DNA of 64,000 nt from Xenorhabdus ishibashii. Lineage in GTDB: Bacteria > Pseudomonadota > Gammaproteobacteria > Enterobacterales > Enterobacteriaceae. Positions 36,401-46,400 of the stretch are shown in pieces (position 1 is the first letter of the stretch; the number at the start of each line of letters is the position of its first letter). Under the pieces are notes generated by a model. It saw only the letters and a list, made by a program, of their open reading frames with translations, had not been told where the DNA came from and searched no databases. The translations under genes and the position numbers were made by a program. The stretch spans positions 62,001-126,000 of the forward strand of contig NZ_NJAK01000001.1 in NCBI RefSeq assembly GCF_002632755.1, read 5' to 3'.

Positions 36401-39400
36401 TTCTCAATCACACCTCATGCCCGCATGTACAAAACCGGCGACCTCGGCCGCTGGCTGCCCGATGGCAATATCGAATACCTCGGCCGCAATGATTTTCAGG
36501 TCAAGCTGCGCGGCTTCCGCATCGAACTGGGAGAAATCGAGTCCAGACTCACCCAATGCGACGGCGTGCGTGAGGCGGTGGTACTGGCTCGCGAAGATGA
36601 CTCCGGTCAGAAACGGCTGGTGGCCTATTTGCGACCAGAAGAAGGGGTTGAATTAGTGCCCGCTGATTTGCGTCAGCAACTCACTCAGCACCTCGCTGAC
36701 TATATGGTGCCCAGTGCCTTTGTGATCTTAGCCTCTTTCCCGCTCACCCCTAACGGCAAACTCGACCGTCAGGCTCTGCCTGCTCCTGATTTATCGGCAG
36801 TCGTGGCGCGCCGCTATGAAGCCCCCGTCGGGGAGACCGAAATCGCCCTGGCACAAATTTGGCAAAAACTCTTGAGCCTGAAACAGGTCGGTCGCCATGA
36901 CCACTTCTTTGAGCTCGGTGGCCATTCGCTGATGATTGTCAGTCTGGTCGAAGAGCTGCGTCAACTGGGCTGGCAGCTCGAAGTTCGCAGTGTATTCGCC
37001 TCACCAATCCTCACCGATATGGCTCTGGCTATCCAGCATGAGGTCAGCACCTTTGTCGTGCCCCCCAACCGTATTCCCGAAGATTGCACAGCCATCACTC
37101 CTGATATGCTACCGTTGGTTTCGCTCTCCCAAAGCGAAATTAATACTATCGTTGAGCAAATCCCAGGCGGTGCACGTCATATACAGGATATCTATCCCCT
37201 GTCTCCCTTGCAGGAGGGCATCCTGTTCCATCATCTGTTACAGACACAGGGGGATAATTATCTGCTACGAAGTTTGCTCGCTTTCGCTACCCGTGATCGT
37301 CTCGATAGCTTTTTGGATGCACTGCAACAGATCATCAACCGCCATGACATCCTGCGCACCGCCATTTATTGGCAGGGACTGGAACAGCCAGTTCAGGTGG
37401 TCTGGCGTCAGGCACCGCTCACAATCCGTGAATTTACCCCTGCCACAATGGACGATATTCCGGCGCAATTACTGGCTCACACGGATCCACGCCGGCACCG
37501 TATCGATCTGAACCACGCCCCGCTGTTTGCTGCTGATATCACCCATGATCCGGCACAAAATGAATGGTTACTGGCATTGCGCTTCCATCATCTGGTCAGT
37601 GACCATATGACTCTGGAGCTGATTTTTGCGGAAATTGCACTTATCTTGCAGGCAAATACGGAGAAATTGCCGGCGGTATTGCCTTATCGCAACTTTATCG
37701 CTCAAACCTTAAATACACCAACCGCCGAGCATGAAGCTTATTTCCGCGCCCGACTGGCGGATATTGACGAACCCACGGCGCCGTTTGGGGTACTTGATGT
37801 ACAAACTGACAACGACCTTGTTACTAAAGCACATCTCACTATCACTCCCGATCTGGCAAAAGATATCCGCATTCAGGCGCGTCGTTTAGGTGTCAGCCCT
37901 AGTGTCCTGTTCCATGTTGCCTGGGCACAAGTGCTGGCACACACCTGTGGCCGCGATGATGTAGTGTTTGGCTCCGTGCTACTGGGTCGCCTGCAAGGCG
38001 GTGCGGGTGCCGGCCAAACATTGGGGATGTTTATCAACACCCTGCCTCTGCGTATCTCTCTAAGCGGGCGCACGGTACAAGAAACCGTGCAGGAAACCTA
38101 TCATAATCTGACTACCTTACTGGAGCATGAGCAGGCGCCGTTAGTGCTGGCACAGCGGTGTAGCGGCGTGGAGCAACCCATGCCACTGTTCAGCACCTTA
38201 TTCAATTATCGTCATGGCCCATCGGGTGAAACCGAAGTGGTTGATACCATCTGGGCGGGTATACGTATTTTGACCGCAGAGGAACACACTAACTATCCCA
38301 TTACCTTGTCAGTGGATGATTTAGGGGACGGTTTCCAATTAACAGCTCTGACCGTCACCGATATTGTGCCAGAACAAATCAACGCCTATCTGGCGACGGC
38401 CATCAGTGGTTTAGTGGATGCCTTAGTGCATAATCCGCAACAAGCGATCCGAGATATCCCCGTCTTACCGGCATCAGAACGCCAACAACTGCTGGTGGAT
38501 TTCAATGCTACTCAAGCCGATTTCCCGCAAGAGGCGCTTATCCACCAACTGTTTGAGGCACAGGCCGCGCAGCATCCCGAAGCCATCGCCGTTGTCTTTG
38601 AGGCGCAAACGCTCAGCTATGGTGAATTAAACCACCGTGCCAACCAGTTGGCGCATTATCTGATTACGTTAGGGGTGCGGCCGGATGATCGGGTCGCCCT
38701 CTGTGCCGAGCGCAGTCCGGAGATGGTGATCGGCTTACTGGCTATCCTCAAAGCTGGCGGGGCTTATGTGCCGCTTGATCCCGCTTATCCGGCCGAACGG
38801 TTGGTCTATATGCTGGAAGATGCGGCACCTGTGGCTTTACTGACCCAGGCGGAATTAGCCAAATCAGAGTGGCTCACTCAGTTTAATGCCTTGCCCACGC
38901 TCTTACTGGATAACCCCGAACCGTGCCTGACAACACAACCGACTGGCAATCCAGAGCCTCACACTTTGGGGTTAGCATCACGCCATTTGGCCTATGTGAT
39001 TTATACTTCCGGTTCAACGGGGCAACCCAAAGGGGTGATGATCGAACATCAAAGCCTGTGCAACCTGATAGCCACCCAGCAACCTACCCTGTCACTTACC
39101 GCTGACAGTCGCGTCTTGCAGTTCGCCTCAAATAGCTTCGATGCCAGTATTTGGGAATGTTGCATGGCCTTAATGGCAGGTGCCCGCCTCTGTCTCGCCC
39201 AACGTGCCAGCCTATTGCCCGGCGCTATCCTGTCCGGTTACTTAGCAGATCAGGCCATCAGCCACGTTCTCTTGTCACCGACCGCATTGGCTGCGATGGA
39301 TTCCCTGCCCGATACCCTGCAAACCTTGCTGGTGGGGGGGGAAGCGTGTCCGCCAACTCTGGTCAAACGCTGGTCATCAGGGCGGCAGATGCTCAATGCC

Positions 39401-42400
39401 TATGGGCCAACGGAAATCACGGTCTGTGCCACACTTTATTCATGTGCCTCTTCCGATGGCAGTTCAGCAGATAATCCGCCCCCGATTGGCCGCCCGATTG
39501 CCAATACCCGAATTTATATTCTGGATGCACACGGTCAGCCCGTCCCTCGTGGTGTGGCAGGGGAAATTTATATTGCCGGCGCCGGCGTAGCCCGCGGTTA
39601 TCTGAACCGCCCCGAACTCACCGCGGAGCGCTTCCTCGCCGATCCATTCTCGTCGGAGCCAGACGCCCGCATGTACAAAACCGGCGACCTCGGCCGCTGG
39701 CTGCCCGATGGCAATATTGAATATCTGGGGCGCAATGATTTTCAGGTCAAGCTGCGCGGCTTCCGTATCGAACTGGGGGAAATCGAGTCCAGACTCTCCC
39801 AATGTGACGGCGTGCGTGAGGCGGTAGTGATTGCACGCGAAGATGAGACGGGGCAGAAACAGTTAATCGCTTATCTGCGACCAGAGGAAGGGGTTGAATT
39901 GGTGCCCGCTGATTTGCGCCAACAACTGGCGCAGCATCTGGCTGACTATATGCTGCCCAGTGCCTTTGTGACCTTAGAGGCTTTCCCGCTCACCCCGAAT
40001 GGTAAACTTGACCGTCAGGCGCTACCGGCTCCCGATTTATCGGCGATTGTCACTCGCGGCTATGAAGCCCCCGTCGGGGAAACCGAAATCGCTCTGGCAC
40101 AGATTTGGCAAGATTTGCTAGGACTGGAACAAGTTGGTCGTCACGATCATTTCTTTGAATTGGGGGGACATTCCCTGCTTGCCGTCCAACTGACCGCACG
40201 AGTTCGTCAACTATTAGCTCGGGAGTTGCCGTTACAACAACTCTTTGAACAACCTGTTTTGACACAGTTAGCTCAAACACTCACTAACACTTCAACAATC
40301 ACTCAGGTAACGATCCCTTTAGCTGAGCGCAACCAACCATTGCCCCTGTCCTTTGCCCAACAACGTTTATGGTTCCTGGGTCAACTCGATCCGGCGGCCA
40401 GTCTGGCTTATCATATCCCTGTGGCGTTACGTCTGACTGGCCGGCTTAATCGCCATGCCTTAACTCGTGCACTCGACCATTTGGTCACTCGACATGAAAG
40501 CTTACGCACCCGCGTTGTGCTGGTCTCAGGCCAACCTTGTCAGCACATCGATCCGGCTGACATTGGCTTTGCTCTAACCTATCAAGACTTGCGCCAGTTA
40601 GATCCGGCCTTACATACCCAACGTGTTACCGAACTCGCTAATCTTGAAGCACAGGTGCCCTTCGATTTTGCCCAAGGGCCGCTGATCCGCGGTCAACTAC
40701 TGCAACTGGCAGACGAAGAGCATATCTTACTACTTACGCAACATCATATTATCTCTGATGGTTGGTCTATCGGTGTGCTGATCCATGAAATCAGTGTTCT
40801 TTATCGTGCCATCCTTGATGGTCAAGACAATCCTTTACCACCACTACCGATTCAATACGCCGATTATGCCGTCTGGCAGCGTGAATGGTTGCAAGAGGCT
40901 ACTCTCGCTGCACAACACGATTTTTGGTGCACTCAGCTTGCAGGCGCGCCGGCCTTGCTCACCCTGCCCACGGATCGGCCACGCCCCGCGGTACAAACCT
41001 TTGTTGGTGACCGAGTTTCTGTACGCATCGATGTGGATCTATTAGCTGCACTGAAAGAGCTTGGACAGCGCCATAACACGACTTTGTTTATGACGGTACT
41101 CAGTGCCTGGAGTCTCGTGCTGGCTCGGCTCAGTGGGCAGGATGATATTGTTATCGGCACCCCAATCGCTAACCGCCCGCACCATGAGCTTGAAGGACTA
41201 ATCGGTTTCTTCGTCAATACGCTGGCTCTGCGTGTCACTTTCCATGATGATTTTTGTGTGGCCGATTTGCTGGCTCAGGTGCGGGAACGGGCACTCGCCG
41301 CCTATGCTCATCAGGATTTACCCTTTGAGCAGGTGGTGGAAGCGCTCCAGCCCGAACGCAATCTAAGCTATAGTCCAATTTTTCAAGTAATGCTGACCTT
41401 AAACAACACCCCAACCCAGACGATAGTGTTACCCGAAATCCAATGCACACCTGTTGAACAGATGTATCCCAGCGCTCACTTTGATTTAACCTTGTCATTG
41501 ATCGAAACCGAAGACGGTCTGCTAGGTGATTTGGAATATGCTACCGATTTATTCGACACCACGACCATTGAACGGATGGTCGGTTACTTAACCAATGTGC
41601 TGACCGCCATGACGGCGGATGAAACTCAGCTTATTACCACGTTGCCGCTATTACCGGCATCCGAATGCCAACAACTGCTGGTGGATTTCAATGCTACTCA
41701 AGCCGATTTCCCGCAAGAGGCGCTTATCCACCAACTGTTTGAGGCACAGGCCGCGCAGCATCCCGAAGCCATCGCCGTTGTCTTTGAGGCACAAACGCTC
41801 AGCTATGGTGAATTAAACCACCGTGCCAACCAGTTGGCGCATTATCTGATTACGTTGGGGGTGCGGCCGGATGATCGGGTCGCCCTCTGTGCCGAGCGCA
41901 GTCCGGAGATGGTGATCGGCTTACTGGCTATCCTCAAAGCTGGCGGGGCTTATGTGCCGCTTGATCCCACTTATCCGGCCGAACGGTTGGTCTATATGCT
42001 GGAAGATGCGGCTCCTGTGGCTTTACTGACCCAGACGAAATTAGCCAAATCAGAGTGGCTCACTCAGTTTAATGCCTTGCCCACGGTCTTACTGGATAAC
42101 CCCGAACCGCGCCTGACAACACAACCGACTGGCAATCCAGAGCCTCACGCTTTGGGGTTAGCATCACGCCATCTGGCCTATGTGATTTATACTTCCGGTT
42201 CAACGGGGCAACCCAAAGGGGTGATGATCGAACATCAAAGCCTGTGCAACCTGATAGCCACCCAGCAACCTACCCTGTCACTTACCGCTGACAGTCGCGT
42301 CTTGCAGTTCGCCTCAAATAGCTTCGATGCCAGTATTTGGGAATGTTGCATGGCCTTAATGGCGGGTGCCCGCCTCTGTCTCGCCCAACGTGCCAGCCTA

Positions 42401-42775
42401 TTGCCCGGCGCTATCCTGTCCGGTTACTTAGCAGATCAGGCCATCAGCCACGTTCTCTTGTCACCGACCGCGTTGGCTGCGATGGATTCCCTGCCCGATA
42501 CCCTGCAAACCTTGCTGGTGGGGGGGAAGCGTGTCCACCAACTCTGGTCAAACGCTGGTCATCAGGGCGCCAGATGCTCAATGCTTATGGACCAACGGAA
42601 ATCACGGTCTGTGCCACACTTTATTCATGTGCCTCTTCCGATGGCAGTTCAGCAGATAATCCGCCCCCGATTGGGCGCCCGATTGCCAATACCCGAATTT
42701 ATATTCTGGATGCACACGGCCAGCCCGTCCCTCGTGGTGTGGCAGGGGAAATTTATATTGCCGGCGCCGGCGTAG
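30488..42775 (+). CDS. Non-ribosomal peptide synthetase, second gene, first segment (modules 8-10, C11 and first part of A11)
   Basis: Second NRPS gene, starting at the TAATG overlap. The N-terminus (MSIDDLKRAVLEKRIEEQL) is a short charged helix before the first C domain and probably docks to the tail of the upstream synthetase. Domain order is C-A-T, C/E-A-T, C/E-A-T, C, then half of A11. The frame is lost at the seven-G run 42,520-42,526; residues after LLVGG (KRVHQLWSNAG...) are out-of-frame up to the stop at 42,775. Adding one G joins it to the next segment as a 5,963-codon gene. Confidence 0.9.
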   Translation: MTKINMSIDDLKRAVLEKRIEEQLKARGDQPQLFIKPADRHQSLPLSFAQQRLWFISQLDPAASQAYHLPVTLRLTGQLDHHALKISLDRLIARHESLRTRFVLNEGQPCQHIDPADIGFALSYHDLRPLDPALHTQRVAELIDLEAQAPFDFSQGPLIRGQLLQLTDEEHVLLLTLHHIITDGWSVGVLVQELGTFYRAALDGHDDLLPPLPIQYVDYAIWQQEQQQSAAFTEQRDFWCAQLADAPALLTLPTDRPRPKVQTYVGNRVPVHINADLLVALKKLGQRHHTSLFMTVLSAWSLVLARLSGQDDIVIGTPVANRPHHELEGLIGFFVNTLALRVTFHDDFCVADLLAQVRGQALAAYAHQDLPFEQVVEALQPERSLSYNPIFQVMLALNNTPAQELILPGLQLATIPQELCSAHFDLTLSLSETEAGLAGELEYATDLFDTTTIERMVGYLTNVLTAMAADETQLITTLPLLPASERQQLLVDFNATHADFPQEALIHQLFEAQAAQHPDTLAVVCEDQTLSYGELNHRANQLAHYLIALGVRPDDRVAICTERSLDTIVGLLAILKAGGAYVPLDPAYPAERLAFMLDDAAPVVLLTQTTQSDKLHGTVPATVPVIMLDTLEMSLATQPAHNPQAHTLGLTSHHLAYIIYTSGSTGQPKGVMVEHRNVLRLIINSGFADIAQSDCVAHCANVAFDASTWEIWSALLNGARLQVVPQSVLLEPVRFCHVLIKGQVTALWLTAGLFNEYLDNLIPLFGQLRYLLVGGDVLDPSKIQQVQLAVSQPAHLINGYGPTETTTFATTYAITSPVDVTHSIPVGRPIANTQIYILDTHGQPVPVGVTGEIHIAGDGVARGYLNRPELTAERFLVNPFSSEPDARMYRTGDLGRWLPDGNIEYLGRNDFQVKLRGFRIELGEIESRLTQCDGVREAVVIAREDGSGQKQLIAYLRPEEGVELVPTDLRQQLAQHLADYMLPSAFVTLEAFPLTPNGKLDRQALPAPDLSAVVVRSYEAPVGETEIALAQIWQDLLGLEQVGRHDHFFELGGHSLMIVSLIEELRHLGWQLEVRSVFASPVLTDMALAIQHEASTFIVPPNLIPAGCTAITPEMLSLVSLSQSEINTIVGQITGGANNVQDIYPLAPLQEGILFHHLLQTQGDTYLLQSLLAFDSRNRLDSFLDALQQVINRHDILRTSIFWQGLEKPVQVVWRQAPLSVREFTPATMDAIPAQLQAYTDPRQHRINLNHAPLFAADIAHDPVQNEWLLALRFHHLVSDHMTLELILAEIARILQGKTKTLPTMLPYRNFIAQTLSVPAAEHEAYFRAQLADIDEPTAPFGILSVPSDNRAIAEHRLPIDATLAKAIRSQARRLGVSPSILFHVGWAQVLAKTSGRDDVVFGSVLLGRLQGGAGANQILGMFINTLPLRISLNGRTVSKIVQETYHNLTALLEHEQAPLVLAQRCSGVEQPMPLFSTLLNYRHSPSDKTEAVETIWTGIRTLTSEENTNYPITLSVDDLGDGFQLTAQTVTEIAPERITAYLATAISSLIDALVHNPQQRLRDIPILPAAERQQVLTNFNATQTDFPQEALIHQLVEEQAATTPSAIAVVCDDQSLSYEELNRYANRLAHYLIELGVHPDDRVAICVERSLEMVVGLLAILKAGGAYVPLDPAYPTDRLAYMLEDAAPVVLLTQATLHDKLDSTLPVILLDNILNSPEPFLATQFLATQSTDNPDTQALGLTSRHLAYVLYTSGSTGLPKGVMNEHRGVVNRLLWAQEAYQLTPQDRVLQKTPFSFDVSVWEFFLPLMFGAQLVMARPGGHKEPHYLLEEIENRHITTIHFVPSMLQIFLHYIPAGRCLSLRQILCSGEALPYALQQHCLSHLPHSELHNLYGPTEAAIDVTAWKCVPDRHTGQVPIGHPISNIQIYILDTRGEIVPIGVAGEIYIGGVGVARGYLNRPELTAERFVPDPFSITPHARMYKTGDLGRWLPDGNIEYLGRNDFQVKLRGFRIELGEIESRLTQCDGVREAVVLAREDDSGQKRLVAYLRPEEGVELVPADLRQQLTQHLADYMVPSAFVILASFPLTPNGKLDRQALPAPDLSAVVARRYEAPVGETEIALAQIWQKLLSLKQVGRHDHFFELGGHSLMIVSLVEELRQLGWQLEVRSVFASPILTDMALAIQHEVSTFVVPPNRIPEDCTAITPDMLPLVSLSQSEINTIVEQIPGGARHIQDIYPLSPLQEGILFHHLLQTQGDNYLLRSLLAFATRDRLDSFLDALQQIINRHDILRTAIYWQGLEQPVQVVWRQAPLTIREFTPATMDDIPAQLLAHTDPRRHRIDLNHAPLFAADITHDPAQNEWLLALRFHHLVSDHMTLELIFAEIALILQANTEKLPAVLPYRNFIAQTLNTPTAEHEAYFRARLADIDEPTAPFGVLDVQTDNDLVTKAHLTITPDLAKDIRIQARRLGVSPSVLFHVAWAQVLAHTCGRDDVVFGSVLLGRLQGGAGAGQTLGMFINTLPLRISLSGRTVQETVQETYHNLTTLLEHEQAPLVLAQRCSGVEQPMPLFSTLFNYRHGPSGETEVVDTIWAGIRILTAEEHTNYPITLSVDDLGDGFQLTALTVTDIVPEQINAYLATAISGLVDALVHNPQQAIRDIPVLPASERQQLLVDFNATQADFPQEALIHQLFEAQAAQHPEAIAVVFEAQTLSYGELNHRANQLAHYLITLGVRPDDRVALCAERSPEMVIGLLAILKAGGAYVPLDPAYPAERLVYMLEDAAPVALLTQAELAKSEWLTQFNALPTLLLDNPEPCLTTQPTGNPEPHTLGLASRHLAYVIYTSGSTGQPKGVMIEHQSLCNLIATQQPTLSLTADSRVLQFASNSFDASIWECCMALMAGARLCLAQRASLLPGAILSGYLADQAISHVLLSPTALAAMDSLPDTLQTLLVGGEACPPTLVKRWSSGRQMLNAYGPTEITVCATLYSCASSDGSSADNPPPIGRPIANTRIYILDAHGQPVPRGVAGEIYIAGAGVARGYLNRPELTAERFLADPFSSEPDARMYKTGDLGRWLPDGNIEYLGRNDFQVKLRGFRIELGEIESRLSQCDGVREAVVIAREDETGQKQLIAYLRPEEGVELVPADLRQQLAQHLADYMLPSAFVTLEAFPLTPNGKLDRQALPAPDLSAIVTRGYEAPVGETEIALAQIWQDLLGLEQVGRHDHFFELGGHSLLAVQLTARVRQLLARELPLQQLFEQPVLTQLAQTLTNTSTITQVTIPLAERNQPLPLSFAQQRLWFLGQLDPAASLAYHIPVALRLTGRLNRHALTRALDHLVTRHESLRTRVVLVSGQPCQHIDPADIGFALTYQDLRQLDPALHTQRVTELANLEAQVPFDFAQGPLIRGQLLQLADEEHILLLTQHHIISDGWSIGVLIHEISVLYRAILDGQDNPLPPLPIQYADYAVWQREWLQEATLAAQHDFWCTQLAGAPALLTLPTDRPRPAVQTFVGDRVSVRIDVDLLAALKELGQRHNTTLFMTVLSAWSLVLARLSGQDDIVIGTPIANRPHHELEGLIGFFVNTLALRVTFHDDFCVADLLAQVRERALAAYAHQDLPFEQVVEALQPERNLSYSPIFQVMLTLNNTPTQTIVLPEIQCTPVEQMYPSAHFDLTLSLIETEDGLLGDLEYATDLFDTTTIERMVGYLTNVLTAMTADETQLITTLPLLPASECQQLLVDFNATQADFPQEALIHQLFEAQAAQHPEAIAVVFEAQTLSYGELNHRANQLAHYLITLGVRPDDRVALCAERSPEMVIGLLAILKAGGAYVPLDPTYPAERLVYMLEDAAPVALLTQTKLAKSEWLTQFNALPTVLLDNPEPRLTTQPTGNPEPHALGLASRHLAYVIYTSGSTGQPKGVMIEHQSLCNLIATQQPTLSLTADSRVLQFASNSFDASIWECCMALMAGARLCLAQRASLLPGAILSGYLADQAISHVLLSPTALAAMDSLPDTLQTLLVGGKRVHQLWSNAGHQGARCSMLMDQRKSRSVPHFIHVPLPMAVQQIIRPRLGARLPIPEFIFWMHTASPSLVVWQGKFILPAPA
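30605..33760 (+). other. NRPS module 8: LCL - A(Val) - T
   Basis: LCL domain (LPLSFAQQRLWFISQLDPAA; HHIITDG) receiving the chain from T7. The A pocket D-A-W-W-L-G-G-T-F is the valine code, as in module 3. T domain GGHSLMIVSL before a dual C/E domain predicts D-Val. Confidence 0.8.
33905..37035 (+). other. NRPS module 9: dual C/E - A(Ser) - T
   Basis: Dual C/E domain nearly identical in DNA to C12 (offset 9,707 bases). The A pocket D-V-W-H-L-S-L-I-D equals the serine code of EntF-type domains. A 15-bp in-frame duplication (LATQF/LATQS, about 35,648-35,677) lies in the A domain. T domain GGHSLMIVSL before another dual C/E domain predicts D-Ser. Confidence 0.85.
37185..40275 (+). other. NRPS module 10: dual C/E - A(X) - T
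   Basis: Dual C/E domain (DIYPLSPLQEGILFHHL) nearly identical in large part to C7. The A domain is a near-identical copy of A2/A7/A11, in frame here with eight G at 39,334-39,341. T domain GGHSLLAVQL leads to an LCL domain, so an L residue is predicted. Confidence 0.8.
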
Positions 42776-43460
42776 CCCGCGGTTATCTGAACCGCCCCGA
42801 ACTCACCGCGGAGCGCTTCCTCGCCGATCCATTCTCGTCGGAGCCAGACGCCCGTATGTACAGAACCGGCGACCTCGGCCGCTGGCTGCCCGATGGTCAT
42901 CTCGACTACCTCGGCCGCAATGACTTTCAGGTCAAGCTGCGCGGCTTCCGTATCGAACTGGGGGAAATCGAGTCCAGACTCACCCAATGTGACGGCGTGC
43001 GTGAGGCGGTAGTGATTGCACGCGAAGATGAGACGGGGCAGAAACAGTTAATCGCTTATTTGCGACCAGAGGAAGGGGTTGAATTGATACCTGCGGAACT
43101 GCGCCAACAACTGGCTCAGCATCTGGCTGATTATATGCTGCCCAGTGCCTTTGTGACCTTAGAGGCTTTCCCGCTGACCCCGAATGGTAAACTTGACCGT
43201 CAGGCGCTACCGGCTCCCGATTTATCGGCGATTGTCACTCGCGGCTATGAAGCCCCCGTCGGGGAGACCGAAATCGCACTGGCACAGATTTGGCAAGATT
43301 TGCTAGGACTGGAACAAGTTGGTCGTCACGATCATTTCTTTGAACTCGGCGGTCATTCACTGATGATTATCAGTCTGGTCGAAGAATTACGTCATTTGGG
43401 CTGGCAAATCGAGGTTCGTAGTGTATTCGCCTCACCTGTCCTCACCGATATGGCGCTGGC
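40330..43460 (+). other. NRPS module 11: LCL - A(X, frame break) - T
   Basis: LCL domain with HHIISDG. The A domain is the fourth near-identical X copy, broken by the seven-G run at 42,520. T domain GGHSLMIISL before a dual C/E domain predicts a D residue. Confidence 0.75.
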
Positions 43461-46400
43461 TATCCAGCATGAAGCCAGCACCTTTATCGTGCCCCCCAAC
43501 CTTATTCCCGCAGGTTGCACGGCTATCACCCCCGAGATGCTGTCGTTGGTTTCGCTCTCCCAAAGCGAAATTAATACCATCGTTGGGCAGATCACTGGCG
43601 GCGCGAGTAATGTTCAGGATATCTACCCCCTCGCCCCGTTGCAGGAAGGGATCTTGTTCCACCATCTGTTACAGACACAGGGGGATACCTATCTATTGCA
43701 GAGCCTGCTTGCTTTCGATTCCCGCAACCGCCTCGATAGCTTTTTAGATGCCCTGCAACAGGTGATTAACCGCCATGACATTCTGCGCACCTCCGTCTTC
43801 TGGCAAGGACTGGAAAAACCGGTTCAAGTGGTCTGGCGTCAGGCTCCGCTGAGTGTCCGTGAGTTCACCCCTGCCACAATGGACGCTATTCCGGCACAGT
43901 TACAGGCTTATACCGATCCGCATCAGCACCGTATTAATTTGAATCATGCCCCCCTCTTTGCCGCCGATATCGCCCATGATCCGGTACAGAATGAGTGGCT
44001 GCTGGCTTTGCGTTTCCATCATTTGGTCAGTGACCATATGACACTGGAGCTGATTTTGGCGGAAATTGCCCAGATACTTCAGGGCAAGACAAAAACACTG
44101 CCCACGATGCTGCCCTACCGCAACTTTATTGCCCAGACATTAAGTGTGCCCGCAGCAGAGCATGAAGCCTATTTCCGCGCCCAACTGGCGGATATTGATG
44201 AACCCACCGCGCCCTTTGGGATACTCAGCGTACCCAGCGATAATCGTGCTATCGCCGAACATCGTCTTCCAATTGACGCCACTCTGGCGAAAGCCATTCG
44301 CTCTCAGGCACGCCGGCTGGGAGTCAGCCCCAGTATCCTGTTCCATGTAGGCTGGGCGCAGGTATTGGCTAAGACCAGTGGCCGCGATGATGTGGTATTT
44401 GGCTCGGTATTATTGGGTCGCTTGCAAGGCGGTGCGGGTGCCAATCAAATACTGGGGATGTTTATCAATACCCTGCCCCTGCGTATCTCTCTGAACGGGC
44501 GCACGGTGAACGAAATTGTGCAGGAAACCTATCACAATCTGACCGCCTTGCTGGAGCATGAGCAGGCGCCGTTAGCGCTGGCACAGCGGTGCAGTGGCGT
44601 AGAACAACCGATACCGCTGTTTAGTACCCTGCTCAATTACCGCCATAGCCGGCCAAACACAAATGATACTGTCTGGGATGGCATACGCCCGTTGTTTTCT
44701 GAGGAGAGAACTAATTACCCGTTGACCCTTTCAGTGGATGACCTTGGGGAAGATTTCAGCATATCAGTCAAAGCCGTCGCGACAATTGATCCTGCCCGAA
44801 TAGCGGATTATTTGGTCGCAACTATCAGCGGCCTGACCGAAGCCCTGATGAACGAACCCCAGCAGTCTGTTTTGGCGCTGTCAATTCTGCCTGCCACTGA
44901 ATGCCAACAGCTACTGGCCGAATTCAACACCACCGAAATTGACTTTCCACAGAACAGCCTGATCCATGAATTGTTTGAGCAACAAGCAGCCCGCACGCCT
45001 GAAGCCACAGCCGTAATCTTCGAAGATCTGTCTTTCAGCTTCCGTGAACTGAATTGCCGTGCCAATCGTCTGGCGCATCAGCTAATCGCCATGGGAGTAC
45101 GTCCTGATGATCGTGTGGCTCTCTGTGTTGAACGTAGTCTGGAAATGATGGTGGGACTGCTGGCTATCCTCAAAGCCGGCGGAGCCTATGTGCCACTGGA
45201 CCCAGCTTATCCGGCTGAACGACTGGCTTACATGATAGACGATGCAGCACCAGTAGCCCTGCTTACCCAGTCTGCATTTGTTGAGATGCTGGATAGCAAT
45301 CTACCCAGCCTATTACTTGATACTCAATTACCCTCTATCTTTGATGAAGAAGCGGAAAACAATCCCGATGCGCAAGCGCTGGGACTAACGCCACACCATC
45401 TGGCCTATGTGATTTACACTTCCGGTTCTACCGGACAGCCCAAAGGGGTGATGGTGACACACAGGAATGTCATCAATCTGCATACTGGATTGAATGCAGA
45501 ACTCGCCCTCAACTCGCCGTATCGCATAGCCATGAATGCCAGTATTGTGTTCGATGCCTCAGTGAAAATCTGGCTCCAGTTACTTTCAGGTCACACATTG
45601 ATTATCGTGCCTGAACAGATCCGTGCCGATAGTCAACAACTCTGGCGCTATTTTGCCCACCACCTTGTGGAGATGTTCGACTGCACGCCAGTGCAATTAC
45701 AATGGCTGTTAGAGGCTGGATTGGGAACACGGGCAGGTTATCAACCCAAATTGGTGCTGATTGGTGGTGACACTATCCCCCTTTCCATGTGGTCCAGACT
45801 GCAAGACATAGAAACCACCCGCTTTATCAACGTTTACGGACCAACAGAATGTACGGTAGATGCCACGCTCTGTCCGATTGGTTTATCCTTGTCACAACCC
45901 AGCATTGGTCAACCGATAGCTAATACTCAGATCTATATTCTGGATACACAAGGCCAGTTACTGCCTCTTGGCGTTGTCGGTGAGATTTATATTGGGGGCA
46001 CCGGTGTAGCTCGAGGCTATCTCAATCGCCCTGAGTTGACAGCGGAACGCTTTGTTCCCAACCCGTTCTCAACCACACCTCATGCCCGTATGTACAAAAC
46101 CGGTGATCTGGGGCGCTGGCTGCCCGATGGCAATATCGAATACCTCGGCCGCAATGATTTTCAGGTCAAGCTGCGCGGTTTCCGTATCGAACTGGGAGAA
46201 ATCGAGTCCAGACTCACCCAATGTGACGGCGTATGTGAAGCGGTAGTCATTGCCCGCGAAGACAAGCCGGGTCAGAAACGGCTGATCGCCTATCTGCGAC
46301 CAGAGACAGGTGCTGAATTGGTGCCCGCGGAACTGCGCCAGCAACTGGCGCAGCATCTTGCGGACTATATGGTGCCCAGTGCCTTTGTCACTCTGGACAC

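Noticed and set aside
21883..42526. Programmed ribosomal frameshifting at the poly-G tracts
   Set aside because: Homologous tracts in A2 and A10 are in frame with eight G, and there is no consistent slippery-site or stimulator structure; indel error or phase variation is simpler.
10199..43000. Many antisense open frames within the NRPS genes (for example 10,199-10,591 and 29,541-30,011)
   Set aside because: They recur at the same position in every A or C domain because the DNA is repeated, have no ribosome-binding sites, and are opposite strongly conserved sense coding.
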